The notes below the pieces were generated by a model that was not told the DNA's origin, did no database searches, and worked only from the letters and a program-made list of their open reading frames with translations. Of a DNA stretch of 32,016 nt, positions 8,215-16,358 are shown one piece after another. Positions within the stretch are counted from its first letter, which is position 1; each line of letters opens with the position of its first letter. This DNA comes from an uncultured Roseburia sp. (GTDB lineage: Bacteria > Bacillota > Clostridia > Lachnospirales > Lachnospiraceae): NCBI GenBank assembly GCA_900548205.1, contig URJS01000018.1, forward strand, positions 1 through 32,016. Direction: 5' to 3'. The translations under genes were made by a program, and so were the position numbers.

Positions 8215-11172
8215 CTACTCTATCCCTTCCTCTGCTGTATCTGCCCTCTGTGTAACAGGTTCCAAGTGCAAAAACATCCCGCTGTTTCTGCGAAGGACCT
8301 CCTCCCCGCCGACAACGCAAAACGCACCGTCGGAGAGCACCGCCTCAAGCAGCCCGGCAAACGCCCGTATATCTGCATCGGTGGCTCCAAGAATCTCATC
8401 CCGCTCCTTTTGGATGTCCTCATAGGTAAGCCCCTGCAGATACGCTGTCATTGAGCGCGCTCCCTTTGCGCTTGGATTTAACGGCGCGTCAAGGTCACTG
8501 ACCGTTCCGATGATATATTTTGTCATCTCATCCTCATCTGCCGTAAAATTCCTCACATAATCCGGTATCTTCTCATACACCTCATTTGTAGCCGCAAGAT
8601 TCGGATCGCGGTAGGAAACAAAATATACGTCTCCGTTACGCAGATACTGATTCATGCAGCCGTACGCCCCGCCCTTGACACGGACATTATTCCACAGATA
8701 TTCATAGCCCATAATGACCTTTAAAATCCGAAGCGCGCCGTGATACGCATATCCGTGCGCCGCGTAATTTCCGGCGCGCGCCACATACTGCACCTGTGAA
8801 GCATCCATAAAGCCCTCGTTGCGCATTTCATAGGAAACCTCAGACAGCGCTCCGATCCCATCCTCCTGCGGCTCATAAAGCTCCTCCCGCAATTCCTCCA
8901 CGGCATGTACTACATCGCAAAAATCCTTCTCCTCACAGGTCACGCTGACCATCAGGCGGTCTTTTGTAAAGATGCGCCGCACCATCTCCTGCAGCTTTTC
9001 GATCAGCTCTGCCTTCTTCTCCGCAAAATGCTCCTCATAATCTGCAATGACACGGTATCCGGCAATGCCGCCCAGAGCGTCCTGATAATAACTGGCTCTG
9101 GAAAAATAGGAGGTCGCGCGCGTGGACGCGACAATATGACCATAGGAGCTAAACGCCAGTGCAAGCCTTGATTTTAACTCTCCCAAAATCTCATACAGTC
9201 GCTTTCCATCGGTCAGCTTTGACGTCAAAAGCAGCTCCTTCGTCAGACCCATGGCATCGAAAAGCCCTTCCGCAAGCGTCTTGACCCTCACCTCATAAAA
9301 AAGTCCGATCGCATCCCATTCCTTGATATGCGGATAAATACCGATGCTGCTTCCGATACCGCCCGTCTTTTGATTAATTTCATTCGCAAGCGCAGCATAA
9401 TCATGTTTCGCCGTATCTACATAGCCAAGCACGTTTTTCAAAATACCAAGATACGCAAGCTCCTCGGGCTTCCAGTCGCGAATATCAAACAAAAACGTCA
9501 GGTAATCAATACCGTTTGCATACATCGGATGATGCACGATCACCGTCTCGTGCGCCATCACAACCTGATTGCAAAGCGGCGCTGCCTTCTTTTTCAGATC
9601 CTCTCTTTTTAACATCGGAAGCTTTGCCAGATCTTCCTTTGCGGTCGGCGCATCCTGATACTCCCGCAGCCGCTTCGTACGCTCCATAAGCTCTCTTTTC
9701 TGCTCCTCTGACAAGGACGCTTTATATTCCGCCAGCTTCTGCCGCAGCGCCTCGTCCCTCTCTGCCGCAAGCCCCTTTTTCGGCACTGCAGCAACAAGCG
9801 CCGCATGCGGATTGTCCAAAAAATACTTCTGGACCAAATCCTCAAAATATCCGGTGTCTATCTGCTCCTTCAAAAAACGGTAGACCGAGAGCGCCTCCAG
9901 ATGAAGAAATGGCTTCGCTTCGTCATAAAGCCAGCTATCCATACAAATGATACCGTAAAGCAGTCCCTTTGGAAACTGCCCGTAATCCGCTTCGCGGAAT
10001 CGGAATTCCAAGCTGCTGATCCCTGCAAGCAGCGCCTGCTTATCAATTCCGTCCCGCACCTGCTGCCTTAACGTCTCAAAAATCACTGAGAGGAAACGCT
10101 CCTTCTCGGAAAGATTTGTATTTTTCGCCACAATGGAGCATACCATCTGCCGTGTTCCGTAATCGTGACCGCCGGAAATATCTTTTCCGATCCCCGCCTC
10201 TAGGAGTGCCTTTTTGACCGGAGCTCCCGGTGCGGAAACAAGCGCATAATCTAAAATATCAAGCGCCTGATAAAGCGTCGCGTCAAGCAGTGTCCCCGCC
10301 GCCACATTGTAGGACAGATACGTCTGATTCTCCTCCGTCTCTCCGGTCGCTACCGGATATTCCCGTATGACCTCCTTCATCTGCGCAAACGGTTTCTGCA
10401 GTGAAATGGCAGAATCCGTCTCCCGGCTCTCATAGCCGCTTAAATACTGCTCATCCAGCCATTGCAGCTTCTTTGCAATGTCCATATCCCCATACAGATA
10501 GATATAGGAATTTGACGGGTGATAATACTTCCGGTGGAATTCCAGATATTCCTCATACGAAAGCTCCGGTATATGCTTGGGGTCGCCTCCCGCATTATGC
10601 GCGTAGACCGTATCGGGAAACAGTGCGCCAACGATCTCATCGCCCAGCATATCATCCGGTGAGGAAAACGCGCCCTTCATCTCATTGTAAACCACACCGT
10701 TGACTGTAAGCGGAGCAGCTTCGTCCTCAAGCTCATAATGCCACCCCTCCTGCTCAAAAATCTCCCGATATTTATAAATATTCGGATGCAGCACTGCATC
10801 CATATAGACGTCCATCAAATTGTCAAAATCCGTGTCATTGCAGCTTGCGACCGGATAGAGCGTCTTATCGGGATAAGTCATCGCGTTTAAAAACGTATTT
10901 AACGAGCCCTTCACCAGCTCTACAAAAGGATCTTTCAGCGGATATTTCTCCGACCCGCACAAGACCGAGTGCTCCATAATATGCGGCACTCCGGTCGAAT
11001 TTTGGGGCGGCGTGCGGAAGCCGATATAAAACACCTTATTCTCATCATCGTTTGAGATCACGGTAATCCTTGCACCGCTCTTTTTGTGACGCAGACGATA
11101 GCCTGTGGAATGAATATCCGAAAGCTCCTTCTCCTCCAATATCTCGTATGTTGCCAGCTCTGATATATGCAT
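8215..11172 (-). CDS. M16C family zinc metallopeptidase (presequence-protease-like)
   Basis: A 985-residue protein of the pitrilysin superfamily, subfamily M16C. The inverted zinc motif HxxEH is HIMEH (His64, Glu67, His68), followed by SVLCGSEKYP and LNAMTYPDKTLYPVAS, both typical of presequence protease and related Firmicute peptidases. A single chain carries the usual four alpha/beta domains; the second half contains GAYGCMNQYLRNGDVYFVSYRDPN, the substrate-closing R/Y region. No signal peptide is seen, so a cytoplasmic oligopeptide-degrading role is likely by family. ATG at 11172 has AGGAG seven bases upstream. It is the first gene before era; its promoter is not obvious and would have to lie in or near the repeat block at 11200-11465. 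Confidence 0.95.
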   Translation of the reverse strand: MHISELATYEILEEKELSDIHSTGYRLRHKKSGARITVISNDDENKVFYIGFRTPPQNSTGVPHIMEHSVLCGSEKYPLKDPFVELVKGSLNTFLNAMTYPDKTLYPVASCNDTDFDNLMDVYMDAVLHPNIYKYREIFEQEGWHYELEDEAAPLTVNGVVYNEMKGAFSSPDDMLGDEIVGALFPDTVYAHNAGGDPKHIPELSYEEYLEFHRKYYHPSNSYIYLYGDMDIAKKLQWLDEQYLSGYESRETDSAISLQKPFAQMKEVIREYPVATGETEENQTYLSYNVAAGTLLDATLYQALDILDYALVSAPGAPVKKALLEAGIGKDISGGHDYGTRQMVCSIVAKNTNLSEKERFLSVIFETLRQQVRDGIDKQALLAGISSLEFRFREADYGQFPKGLLYGIICMDSWLYDEAKPFLHLEALSVYRFLKEQIDTGYFEDLVQKYFLDNPHAALVAAVPKKGLAAERDEALRQKLAEYKASLSEEQKRELMERTKRLREYQDAPTAKEDLAKLPMLKREDLKKKAAPLCNQVVMAHETVIVHHPMYANGIDYLTFLFDIRDWKPEELAYLGILKNVLGYVDTAKHDYAALANEINQKTGGIGSSIGIYPHIKEWDAIGLFYEVRVKTLAEGLFDAMGLTKELLLTSKLTDGKRLYEILGELKSRLALAFSSYGHIVASTRATSYFSRASYYQDALGGIAGYRVIADYEEHFAEKKAELIEKLQEMVRRIFTKDRLMVSVTCEEKDFCDVVHAVEELREELYEPQEDGIGALSEVSYEMRNEGFMDASQVQYVARAGNYAAHGYAYHGALRILKVIMGYEYLWNNVRVKGGAYGCMNQYLRNGDVYFVSYRDPNLAATNEVYEKIPDYVRNFTADEDEMTKYIIGTVSDLDAPLNPSAKGARSMTAYLQGLTYEDIQKERDEILGATDADIRAFAGLLEAVLSDGAFCVVGGEEVLRRNSGMFLHLEPVTQRADTAEEGIE

Positions 11173-11199
11173 ATGTTTCTCCTCTCCAAAGTAATAAAC

Positions 11200-11465
11200 G
11201 TGCGCATCCTCACACGAAGTGTGTTTTCATGACATAGGATTGCGAAGCAATTTCCTATGCTGAAACAACGAGCGACACGCTTCGCGAGCCGCTCTTATGT
11301 CAACAAAAGTGTGCTTCTCACATCCTCGCGCCCCGATAAACTGTAAAGGAAGCACACTTTTGCCGCGCCGAGCATGTTTGCGGAGCAATACTTCCGCTCA
11401 TGCGAGTGCGCATCCTCACACGAAGTGTGTTTTCATGACATAGGATCGCGAAGCAATTTCCTATG
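11200..11465. repeat. Composite palindromic repeat block (copy B)
   Basis: Two 60-bp direct repeats, 11200-11259 and 11406-11465, are identical at 59 of 60 positions. Each contains CACAC-GAA-GTGTG and an outer palindrome CATAGGAT..ATTTCCTATG; the first has a perfect ATTGC-GAA-GCAAT inside it. Between them lies the 43-bp core (11263-11305) shared with 2601-2643, then perfect 14-bp inverted arms, 11304-11317 and 11349-11362, with 31 nt between them, then a GC-rich segment ending CGGAGCAATACTTCCGC. The stretch 11270-11389 is roughly 90 percent identical by eye to 31898-32016. The block fills the gap between the csp terminator and the M16C gene; nothing else is visible in that 369-bp gap. Confidence 0.92.
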
Positions 11466-11470
11466 TCATG

Positions 11471-11506
11471 AAAAGAGGCTATCGGCGGTTTTCGCTGATA
11501 GCCTCT
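11471..11506 (-). terminator. Rho-independent terminator of the cold-shock gene
   Basis: AGAGGCTATC pairs with GATAGCCTCT and is extended by a wobble and three GC pairs to about 14 pairs around a 5-nt loop. On the minus strand it is followed by TTTT. It lies just past the cold-shock gene stop. Confidence 0.85.
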
Positions 11507-11541
11507 CGGTTAGTCTCTCACAGATCTATGCTTCATAAAAA

Positions 11542-11745
11542 TTAAGCAATCCGGCTTACATTGGCAGCCTGCGGTCCCTTCGCTCCCTCCGTCACCTCAA
11601 ACTCTACCTGCTCGCCGTCCTTTAATTCCTTGAACCCGTCCATGTTCAGTGCAGAAAAATGTACAAATACATCGTTTCCCTCTGCATCCGAAATAAATCC
11701 ATAACCCTTCTTTGCATTAAACCACTTCACAGTTCCCTGCTGCAT
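11542..11745 (-). CDS. Cold-shock domain protein (CspA family)
   Basis: A 67-residue protein that is a single five-stranded OB fold binding single-stranded RNA or DNA as a chaperone. RNP1 is KGYGFIS (residues 14-20) and RNP2 is VFVHFSAL; the start MQQGTVKWFNAKKGYGF is standard. Length and sequence match typical CspA/CspB proteins, and no truncation is seen. It stands alone: own promoter at 11817-11845, an untranslated leader of about 65-70 nt, a strong ribosome binding site (GAGGAGG) and own terminator at 11471-11506. The letter assigned to such paralogues (A-E) cannot be decided here, so no symbol is given. Confidence 0.97.
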   Translation of the reverse strand: MQQGTVKWFNAKKGYGFISDAEGNDVFVHFSALNMDGFKELKDGEQVEFEVTEGAKGPQAANVSRIA

Positions 11746-11816
11746 AACTAAAAATCCTCCTCTATAATATACCCATTCCTGAATGCTTTTTCAAACATCC
11801 ATGGTCTAATAGGTTA

Positions 11817-11845
11817 AATTTAGCATATGTCACTTTTTCTGTCAA
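11817..11845 (-). promoter_or_regulatory. Sigma-A promoter of the cold-shock gene
   Basis: Minus-strand TTGACA (11840-11845) and TAAATT (11817-11822) with a 17-bp spacer. It begins only 13 bp past the mscS stop, and I see no terminator between, so read-through from the upstream operon is possible. Confidence 0.7.
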
Positions 11846-11858
11846 TATTTTTTGCATA

Positions 11859-12800
11859 TTATTGTTTAATTTGTACATCAATCTGCTGGTACGGAATCGA
11901 GATACCATGCTCGTCGAACGCATACTTGATCTGCTCGGTCAGCCGCCACCTCGCCTGCCAGTAATCAGCCGCGCCGACCCACACGCGCATGCCAAGCTCC
12001 ACCGAGGACGCGCCAAGCGCATCAACATAGACGACAGGCTCCTCCTCCGGCAGCCGCGCGGGCTCTGCGAGCGCAAGCTTTCGCAAAATATCCTTTGCCA
12101 TGCGTATATCTGCCTCGTAGGCAATCCCAACGAGCAGATCGATCCGCCGTCTGTCCATGTGCGTCACATTCGTCAGACTGCTGTTGGAGAGCATCCCGTT
12201 AGGTATCACGATCATTTTATTATCGACTGTCAGAAGCTTTGTGTAAAAAATAGAGATTTCCGAGACAGTTCCCTCATTTTTATTGGTGTCCTCTATGATG
12301 TAATCGCCCACGACAAACGGCTTTAACAAAAGGATCAAAACGCCGCCCGCAAAATTAGAAAGGCTCCCCTGCAGCGCAAGGCCGATCGCAACGCCCGCAG
12401 ACCCAAGCACTGCCACGGCTGACGTTGTCGCAATGCCAAACAGTCCCATGATCATAAAGATCAAGATCACATAGAGCGTATATTTTACCAACGGCGTTAC
12501 AAACTGCCGCACGCCGGCGTCAGCATCGGAGCGCTCCATCGAGCGCACCACAAGCTTCACCACCCACCTTATGATCTTGCCTCCGATGATATAGATGAAT
12601 GCCGCCAGTACAACCTGAAACGCAAAATTTAAAAGATCGGGCACAAGTCCCTCCAGCCATGTGCGCAGCAGTCCCGGATTCTCGGCAACCGCCGCCAGAT
12701 TCTCCTGCGCATGATTGAACGCCTCAAGCGCCTCTGTCGTGTCCGGAAAATTTTCAGGCGCTGCCGCAGCGATCGGCAGCCAAAAGCCTCCTGTCGTCAT
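11859..12800 (-). CDS. MscS-type mechanosensitive channel
   Basis: A 313-residue membrane protein of the small-conductance mechanosensitive channel family, which opens under membrane tension to release solutes on osmotic downshock. An N-terminal amphipathic stretch (residues 1-50) is followed by three transmembrane segments; the pore-lining TM3 is GSAGVAIGLALQGSLSNFAGG with the glycine/alanine packing pattern of MscS, and the beta domain follows with PFVVGDYIIE and IPNGMLSNSSLTN. The C-terminal alpha/beta cage ends ISIPYQQIDVQIKQ. GGAGG six bases before ATG 12800 fixes the start. It is last in the ilvD-to-mscS string, 45 bp after the DUF1015 gene. The gene is complete; the family is large, so no orthology to MscS or YkuT is claimed. 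Confidence 0.95.
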   Translation of the reverse strand: MTTGGFWLPIAAAAPENFPDTTEALEAFNHAQENLAAVAENPGLLRTWLEGLVPDLLNFAFQVVLAAFIYIIGGKIIRWVVKLVVRSMERSDADAGVRQFVTPLVKYTLYVILIFMIMGLFGIATTSAVAVLGSAGVAIGLALQGSLSNFAGGVLILLLKPFVVGDYIIEDTNKNEGTVSEISIFYTKLLTVDNKMIVIPNGMLSNSSLTNVTHMDRRRIDLLVGIAYEADIRMAKDILRKLALAEPARLPEEEPVVYVDALGASSVELGMRVWVGAADYWQARWRLTEQIKYAFDEHGISIPYQQIDVQIKQ

Positions 12801-12845
12801 CTGTTCCTCCGTTTCTTATTTCCAATGTCTATATTTTTCCAAGGT

Positions 12846-14096
12846 CTATATTTCCTCAAGTGCATGGATAAATAAACCGCTCCGGAGCTTTGGCTCAAAC
12901 CATGTGGACTTTGGCGGCATCAAAAGCCCGGCGTCCGCCACTGCAAATAATTCTCCGATCGCAGTCGGATACATTGCAAATGCCACCGCACAGTCCTCCT
13001 CGCAGCGGCGCACCAGCTCTTTCACACCCCGAATACCGCCGACAAAATCAATGCGGGAATCGGTCTTTGGCTCTGTGATGCCAAGCACCGGAGCAAGCAG
13101 ACGCTCCTGCAGGATCGAAACGTCCAGATCCCCGACCGGATCCTGTGGTCTGCGATCCTCCTGCCGGATCCTGCACAAAAACCAATGTCCCTTTAAATAC
13201 ATCGCAAAGCTCCCCCGCTCCTTCGGACGCATTTCCTCCTCATCGGTAAGCTCCGTCACATCAAAGCGCGCTTTCACCTCATGCAAAAAATTCTGGAAGG
13301 AATAACCATTTAAATCACGGATGACACGGTTATAATCCATGATCATCAGCTCATCATCCGGGAACAGCACCGAGAGGAAATAGTGAAATTCCTCCTCTCC
13401 GGTATTCTGCGGATATTTTTTCCGGTAACGCTCACAGACGCGCACTGCCGACGCTGCCCTGTGATGTCCGTCCGCGATATAAAGGGCGTCCATCTCCGCA
13501 AAGGCTGCCGATATTTGAGCGATCATATCATCATCACGGATCACGAACACACGGTGTCTGACGCCATCCTCCGCCACAAAATCGTATTCTGCCTCCTGCT
13601 CCTTTGCCTGTGCGGTCAATGCATGAAGCGCCTGATTCGCACGGTAGGCAAGAAAAATAGGACCTGTCTGCGCCCTGCACGCCTCCACATGACGAATACG
13701 GTCCTCCTCCTTCTCGGCTCTCGTATTCTCATGACGCTTGATCACCTGCTCATGATAATCATCCACCGAGGCACATGCCACGATCCCCGTCTGTGCGCGT
13801 CCCCCCATCGTCATCTCATATATATAGTAGCACGGCTTGTCCTCCTGCAGGAAGGTTCCGTTTCCAACTGCCTCCCAGAGAAGGTCGTGCGCCTTTTGAT
13901 AAACCTGCGGGTCATACAGATCGACTGACAGGGGAAACTGCGTCTCCGCCCGGTCGATCCTCAAAAACGATTCGGGATGTCCCGCGACATATTCTGCTGC
14001 CTCTTTTCGGTTGTAAACATCATACGGGAGGGCAGCAATATGCTCTGCCTTCTCCCTCTGCGGTCTGATGCTCTTAAACGGTCTGATCTTTACCAT
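12846..14096 (-). CDS. DUF1015 family protein, possibly serine-linked
   Basis: A 416-residue cytoplasmic protein with the DUF1015 hallmarks: the N-terminus VKIRPFKSIRPQ..AALPYDVYN, KRHENTR at residues 120-126 and YIADGHHRAASA with DGHHR at 209-213. The family has no established function that I can state. DGHHR resembles the catalytic-loop motif of ParB/SerK-like proteins, some of which phosphorylate free serine; linking the two is inference. It lies 14 bp after serA in an operon with serC and serA, a context that would fit a serine or phosphoserine substrate. It has no membrane segments or signal peptide. ATG 14096 has GAGG nine bases upstream. The frame is intact and the length normal for the family. 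Confidence 0.9.
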   Translation of the reverse strand: MVKIRPFKSIRPQREKAEHIAALPYDVYNRKEAAEYVAGHPESFLRIDRAETQFPLSVDLYDPQVYQKAHDLLWEAVGNGTFLQEDKPCYYIYEMTMGGRAQTGIVACASVDDYHEQVIKRHENTRAEKEEDRIRHVEACRAQTGPIFLAYRANQALHALTAQAKEQEAEYDFVAEDGVRHRVFVIRDDDMIAQISAAFAEMDALYIADGHHRAASAVRVCERYRKKYPQNTGEEEFHYFLSVLFPDDELMIMDYNRVIRDLNGYSFQNFLHEVKARFDVTELTDEEEMRPKERGSFAMYLKGHWFLCRIRQEDRRPQDPVGDLDVSILQERLLAPVLGITEPKTDSRIDFVGGIRGVKELVRRCEEDCAVAFAMYPTAIGELFAVADAGLLMPPKSTWFEPKLRSGLFIHALEEI

Positions 14097-14110
14097 TATC
14101 TGTACCTCAT

Positions 14111-15274
14111 TTATTTGATCCTGCGTACCTTAAGCACGCCGGTAAGTCCTCCAAGCTTCATCAATACTTCCTCTGTCACTGCCGCGTCTACGTCAATGAG
14201 CGCGTAGGCGTAATCTCCTTTTGCCCGATTCGCCATTCCGTCGATATTCATCCCGGCATCACCCAGAATCGTCGTAAAACGGCTCAGCATACCGCTCTCA
14301 TTTTTATGCAGGATTCCGATTCTTCCGGCCGTCATGCAGACTGCCATGTTGCAGTCGGGAAAATTCACGGAATGAATGATATTTCCGTTTTCCAGATAAT
14401 CGCGAAGCTCGCGCACTGCCATCATCGCGCAATTATCCTCGGACTCCGCCGTAGACGCGCCAAGATGCGGCGTCACGATACAGCCCTTCGCCCCAACCGT
14501 TGTCGGATTCGGAAAATCAGAGACATAGCATTTGATCTTGTCTGCGGCAAGCGCCTGAACCATCGCCTCCTCATCCACCAGCCGGTCGCGGGCAAAATTT
14601 AAAACGATCGCCGTCGGCTTCATCAGCGCGATCGCTTCCGCATTGATCATTTTCTCTGTTGCCTCAAGCAACGGCACATGAATACTGATGTAATCGCAGG
14701 TACGGTAGATTTCTTCCAGATTACTGCTGTGTCTGACGCTTCTTGATAAGCTCCATGCCGCGCTGACTGAAATGTACGGATCATAACCGTATACCTCCAT
14801 GCCCATATGCGTCGCGGCGTTCGCCACGAGCACGCCGATCGCGCCAAGACCGATGACGCCGAGCTTTTTCCCCGCAAGCTCCGTTCCGGCAAAATTTTTC
14901 TTCTGTGTCTCCGCCGTCTTTGCGATATTGGGATCATTTTTGTTCTCCAGACACCAGCCGATGCCGTCGATCACGCCTCTGGAGGCGTAAAGCATTCCGG
15001 CAAACACAAGCTCTTTGACCCCATTGGCGTTTGCACCCGGCGTGTTAAAAACAACGATTCCCTGTTTTGTACAGGCTTCCAGCGGAATATTATTGACGCC
15101 CGCGCCGGCTCTGGCGATCGCTGCCAGACGCTCCGAAAAAGCAGTCTCATGCATTGATGCGCTGCGGACAAGCACCGCGTCCGCATCCCTTAATTCCTCT
15201 GTTTTCTCATAATCTGCGGAAAACAAGGCAAGCCCCACATCCGCGATCGGATTTAAACAATTATAACGATACAT
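14111..15274 (-). CDS. serA: D-3-phosphoglycerate dehydrogenase
   Basis: A 387-residue NAD-dependent dehydrogenase for the first step of serine synthesis, 3-phosphoglycerate to 3-phosphohydroxypyruvate. The Rossmann motif GLGAIG is at about 142-147, the catalytic Arg in LNFARDRLVDEEA and the catalytic His in TPHLGASTAE. A C-terminal ACT domain (GMLSRFTTILGDAGMNIDGM) probably binds serine for feedback control. LNFARDRLVDE has Asp where many family members have a Gly. An in-frame TTG at 15292 coincides with the Shine-Dalgarno, so ATG 15274 (GGAGG nine bases upstream) is the start. That ATG lies inside serC, a 14-bp overlap, so translation is probably coupled. Confidence 0.97.
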   Translation of the reverse strand: MYRYNCLNPIADVGLALFSADYEKTEELRDADAVLVRSASMHETAFSERLAAIARAGAGVNNIPLEACTKQGIVVFNTPGANANGVKELVFAGMLYASRGVIDGIGWCLENKNDPNIAKTAETQKKNFAGTELAGKKLGVIGLGAIGVLVANAATHMGMEVYGYDPYISVSAAWSLSRSVRHSSNLEEIYRTCDYISIHVPLLEATEKMINAEAIALMKPTAIVLNFARDRLVDEEAMVQALAADKIKCYVSDFPNPTTVGAKGCIVTPHLGASTAESEDNCAMMAVRELRDYLENGNIIHSVNFPDCNMAVCMTAGRIGILHKNESGMLSRFTTILGDAGMNIDGMANRAKGDYAYALIDVDAAVTEEVLMKLGGLTGVLKVRRIK

Positions 15275-16355
15275 GGCGATTCTCCTCCTCAAATTTTCTC
15301 ATAAATACTACCAGCTTCTCCACGCCCTCCCTTGGCATGGCGTTATAAATAGACGCGCGCATTCCCCCGACGCTTCTGTGTCCCTTTAAATTCACAAAGC
15401 CCGCACAAGCCGCCTCTTTGATAAATTTTTCGTCCAGCTGCGCATTCCCCGTCACAAACGGCACGTTCATAAGCGAGCGGTCTTTTGCCTCAACTGTGCC
15501 GGAAAACATCGCGCTCTCATCAAGAAAATCATAAAGCAGCTTTGCCTTCTGCTCGTTTTGCTCCTTCATCACGGCAAGACCGCCCATTTTCTTTAACCAC
15601 TGAAATACCTTGCCGCAGATATAAATACCGTAGCACGGCGGTGTATTATAAAGAGAGTCATTATCCGCATGGGTCTTATAGGTCAGCATCGTCGGCGTGC
15701 CGGGCAATACGTCCTCCGTGATCAGGTCCTCGCGGATGATCACGATCACTACGCCCGCCGGTCCGATATTTTTTTGCGCGCCGCCGTAAAGCACCCCGTA
15801 ACGGCTCACGTCAACCGGCTCTGACAAAATACACGAGGACACATCCGCCACCAGCGTATGACCGTTCGTATGCGGCAGCTCCCAAAACTTCGTCCCGTAG
15901 ATCGTATTGTTCTCGCAGATGTGTACATAATCAAGATCATCCGGTATCTCAAGCCTTGAGCAGTCCGGTATGTAGGAAAAATTCCGATCCTCCGAGGACG
16001 CAAGCTTTACCGCTTCTCCATAACGCTGCGCCTCCTGATAAGCCTTCTTCGCCCACTGCCCGGTGATGATGTAGCCGGCTTTTTTCCGCTTCATCAGGTT
16101 CATCGGAATCATCGCGAACTGCTGGGACGCGCCTCCCTGTAAAAACAGCACGCGGTAATTCGAGGGAATCTCCAAAAGCTCCCGCAAGGTTTCCTCCGCC
16201 CCCCGGATGATAGTGTCGTAAACCTTTGAGCGGTGGCTCATCTCCATCACCGACATCCCGCTGCCGCGATAATCTAACATCTCATCTGCCGCTTCCCGCA
16301 GCACCTCCTCCGGCAGTACTGCCGGACCTGCTGAAAAATTGTACACTCTGCCCAT
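15261..16355 (-). CDS. serC: Phosphoserine aminotransferase
   Basis: A 364-residue PLP enzyme, class V aminotransferase fold, which turns 3-phosphohydroxypyruvate and glutamate into phosphoserine and 2-oxoglutarate; it may also serve pyridoxal synthesis in some bacteria. The N-terminus VYNFSAGPAVLPEEVL is diagnostic, GGASQQFAMIPMNL contributes to phosphate binding, and the PLP lysine is Lys195 in GGAQKNIGPAG. HRSVGGMRASIYNAMP near the end is the other family signature. It starts 3 bp after the ilvB stop, and its ribosome binding site (AAAGGGG) is formed by the last ilvB codons. It overlaps serA by 14 bp. The gene is complete and normal in length. Confidence 0.98.
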   Translation of the reverse strand: MGRVYNFSAGPAVLPEEVLREAADEMLDYRGSGMSVMEMSHRSKVYDTIIRGAEETLRELLEIPSNYRVLFLQGGASQQFAMIPMNLMKRKKAGYIITGQWAKKAYQEAQRYGEAVKLASSEDRNFSYIPDCSRLEIPDDLDYVHICENNTIYGTKFWELPHTNGHTLVADVSSCILSEPVDVSRYGVLYGGAQKNIGPAGVVIVIIREDLITEDVLPGTPTMLTYKTHADNDSLYNTPPCYGIYICGKVFQWLKKMGGLAVMKEQNEQKAKLLYDFLDESAMFSGTVEAKDRSLMNVPFVTGNAQLDEKFIKEAACAGFVNLKGHRSVGGMRASIYNAMPREGVEKLVVFMRKFEEENRHVSL

Positions 16356-16358
16356 ACC

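Noticed and set aside
11200..11465. Possible CRISPR array
   Set aside because: Only two 60-bp units, 146 bp apart, with palindromic modules between them; no regular short repeats and spacers and no cas genes.
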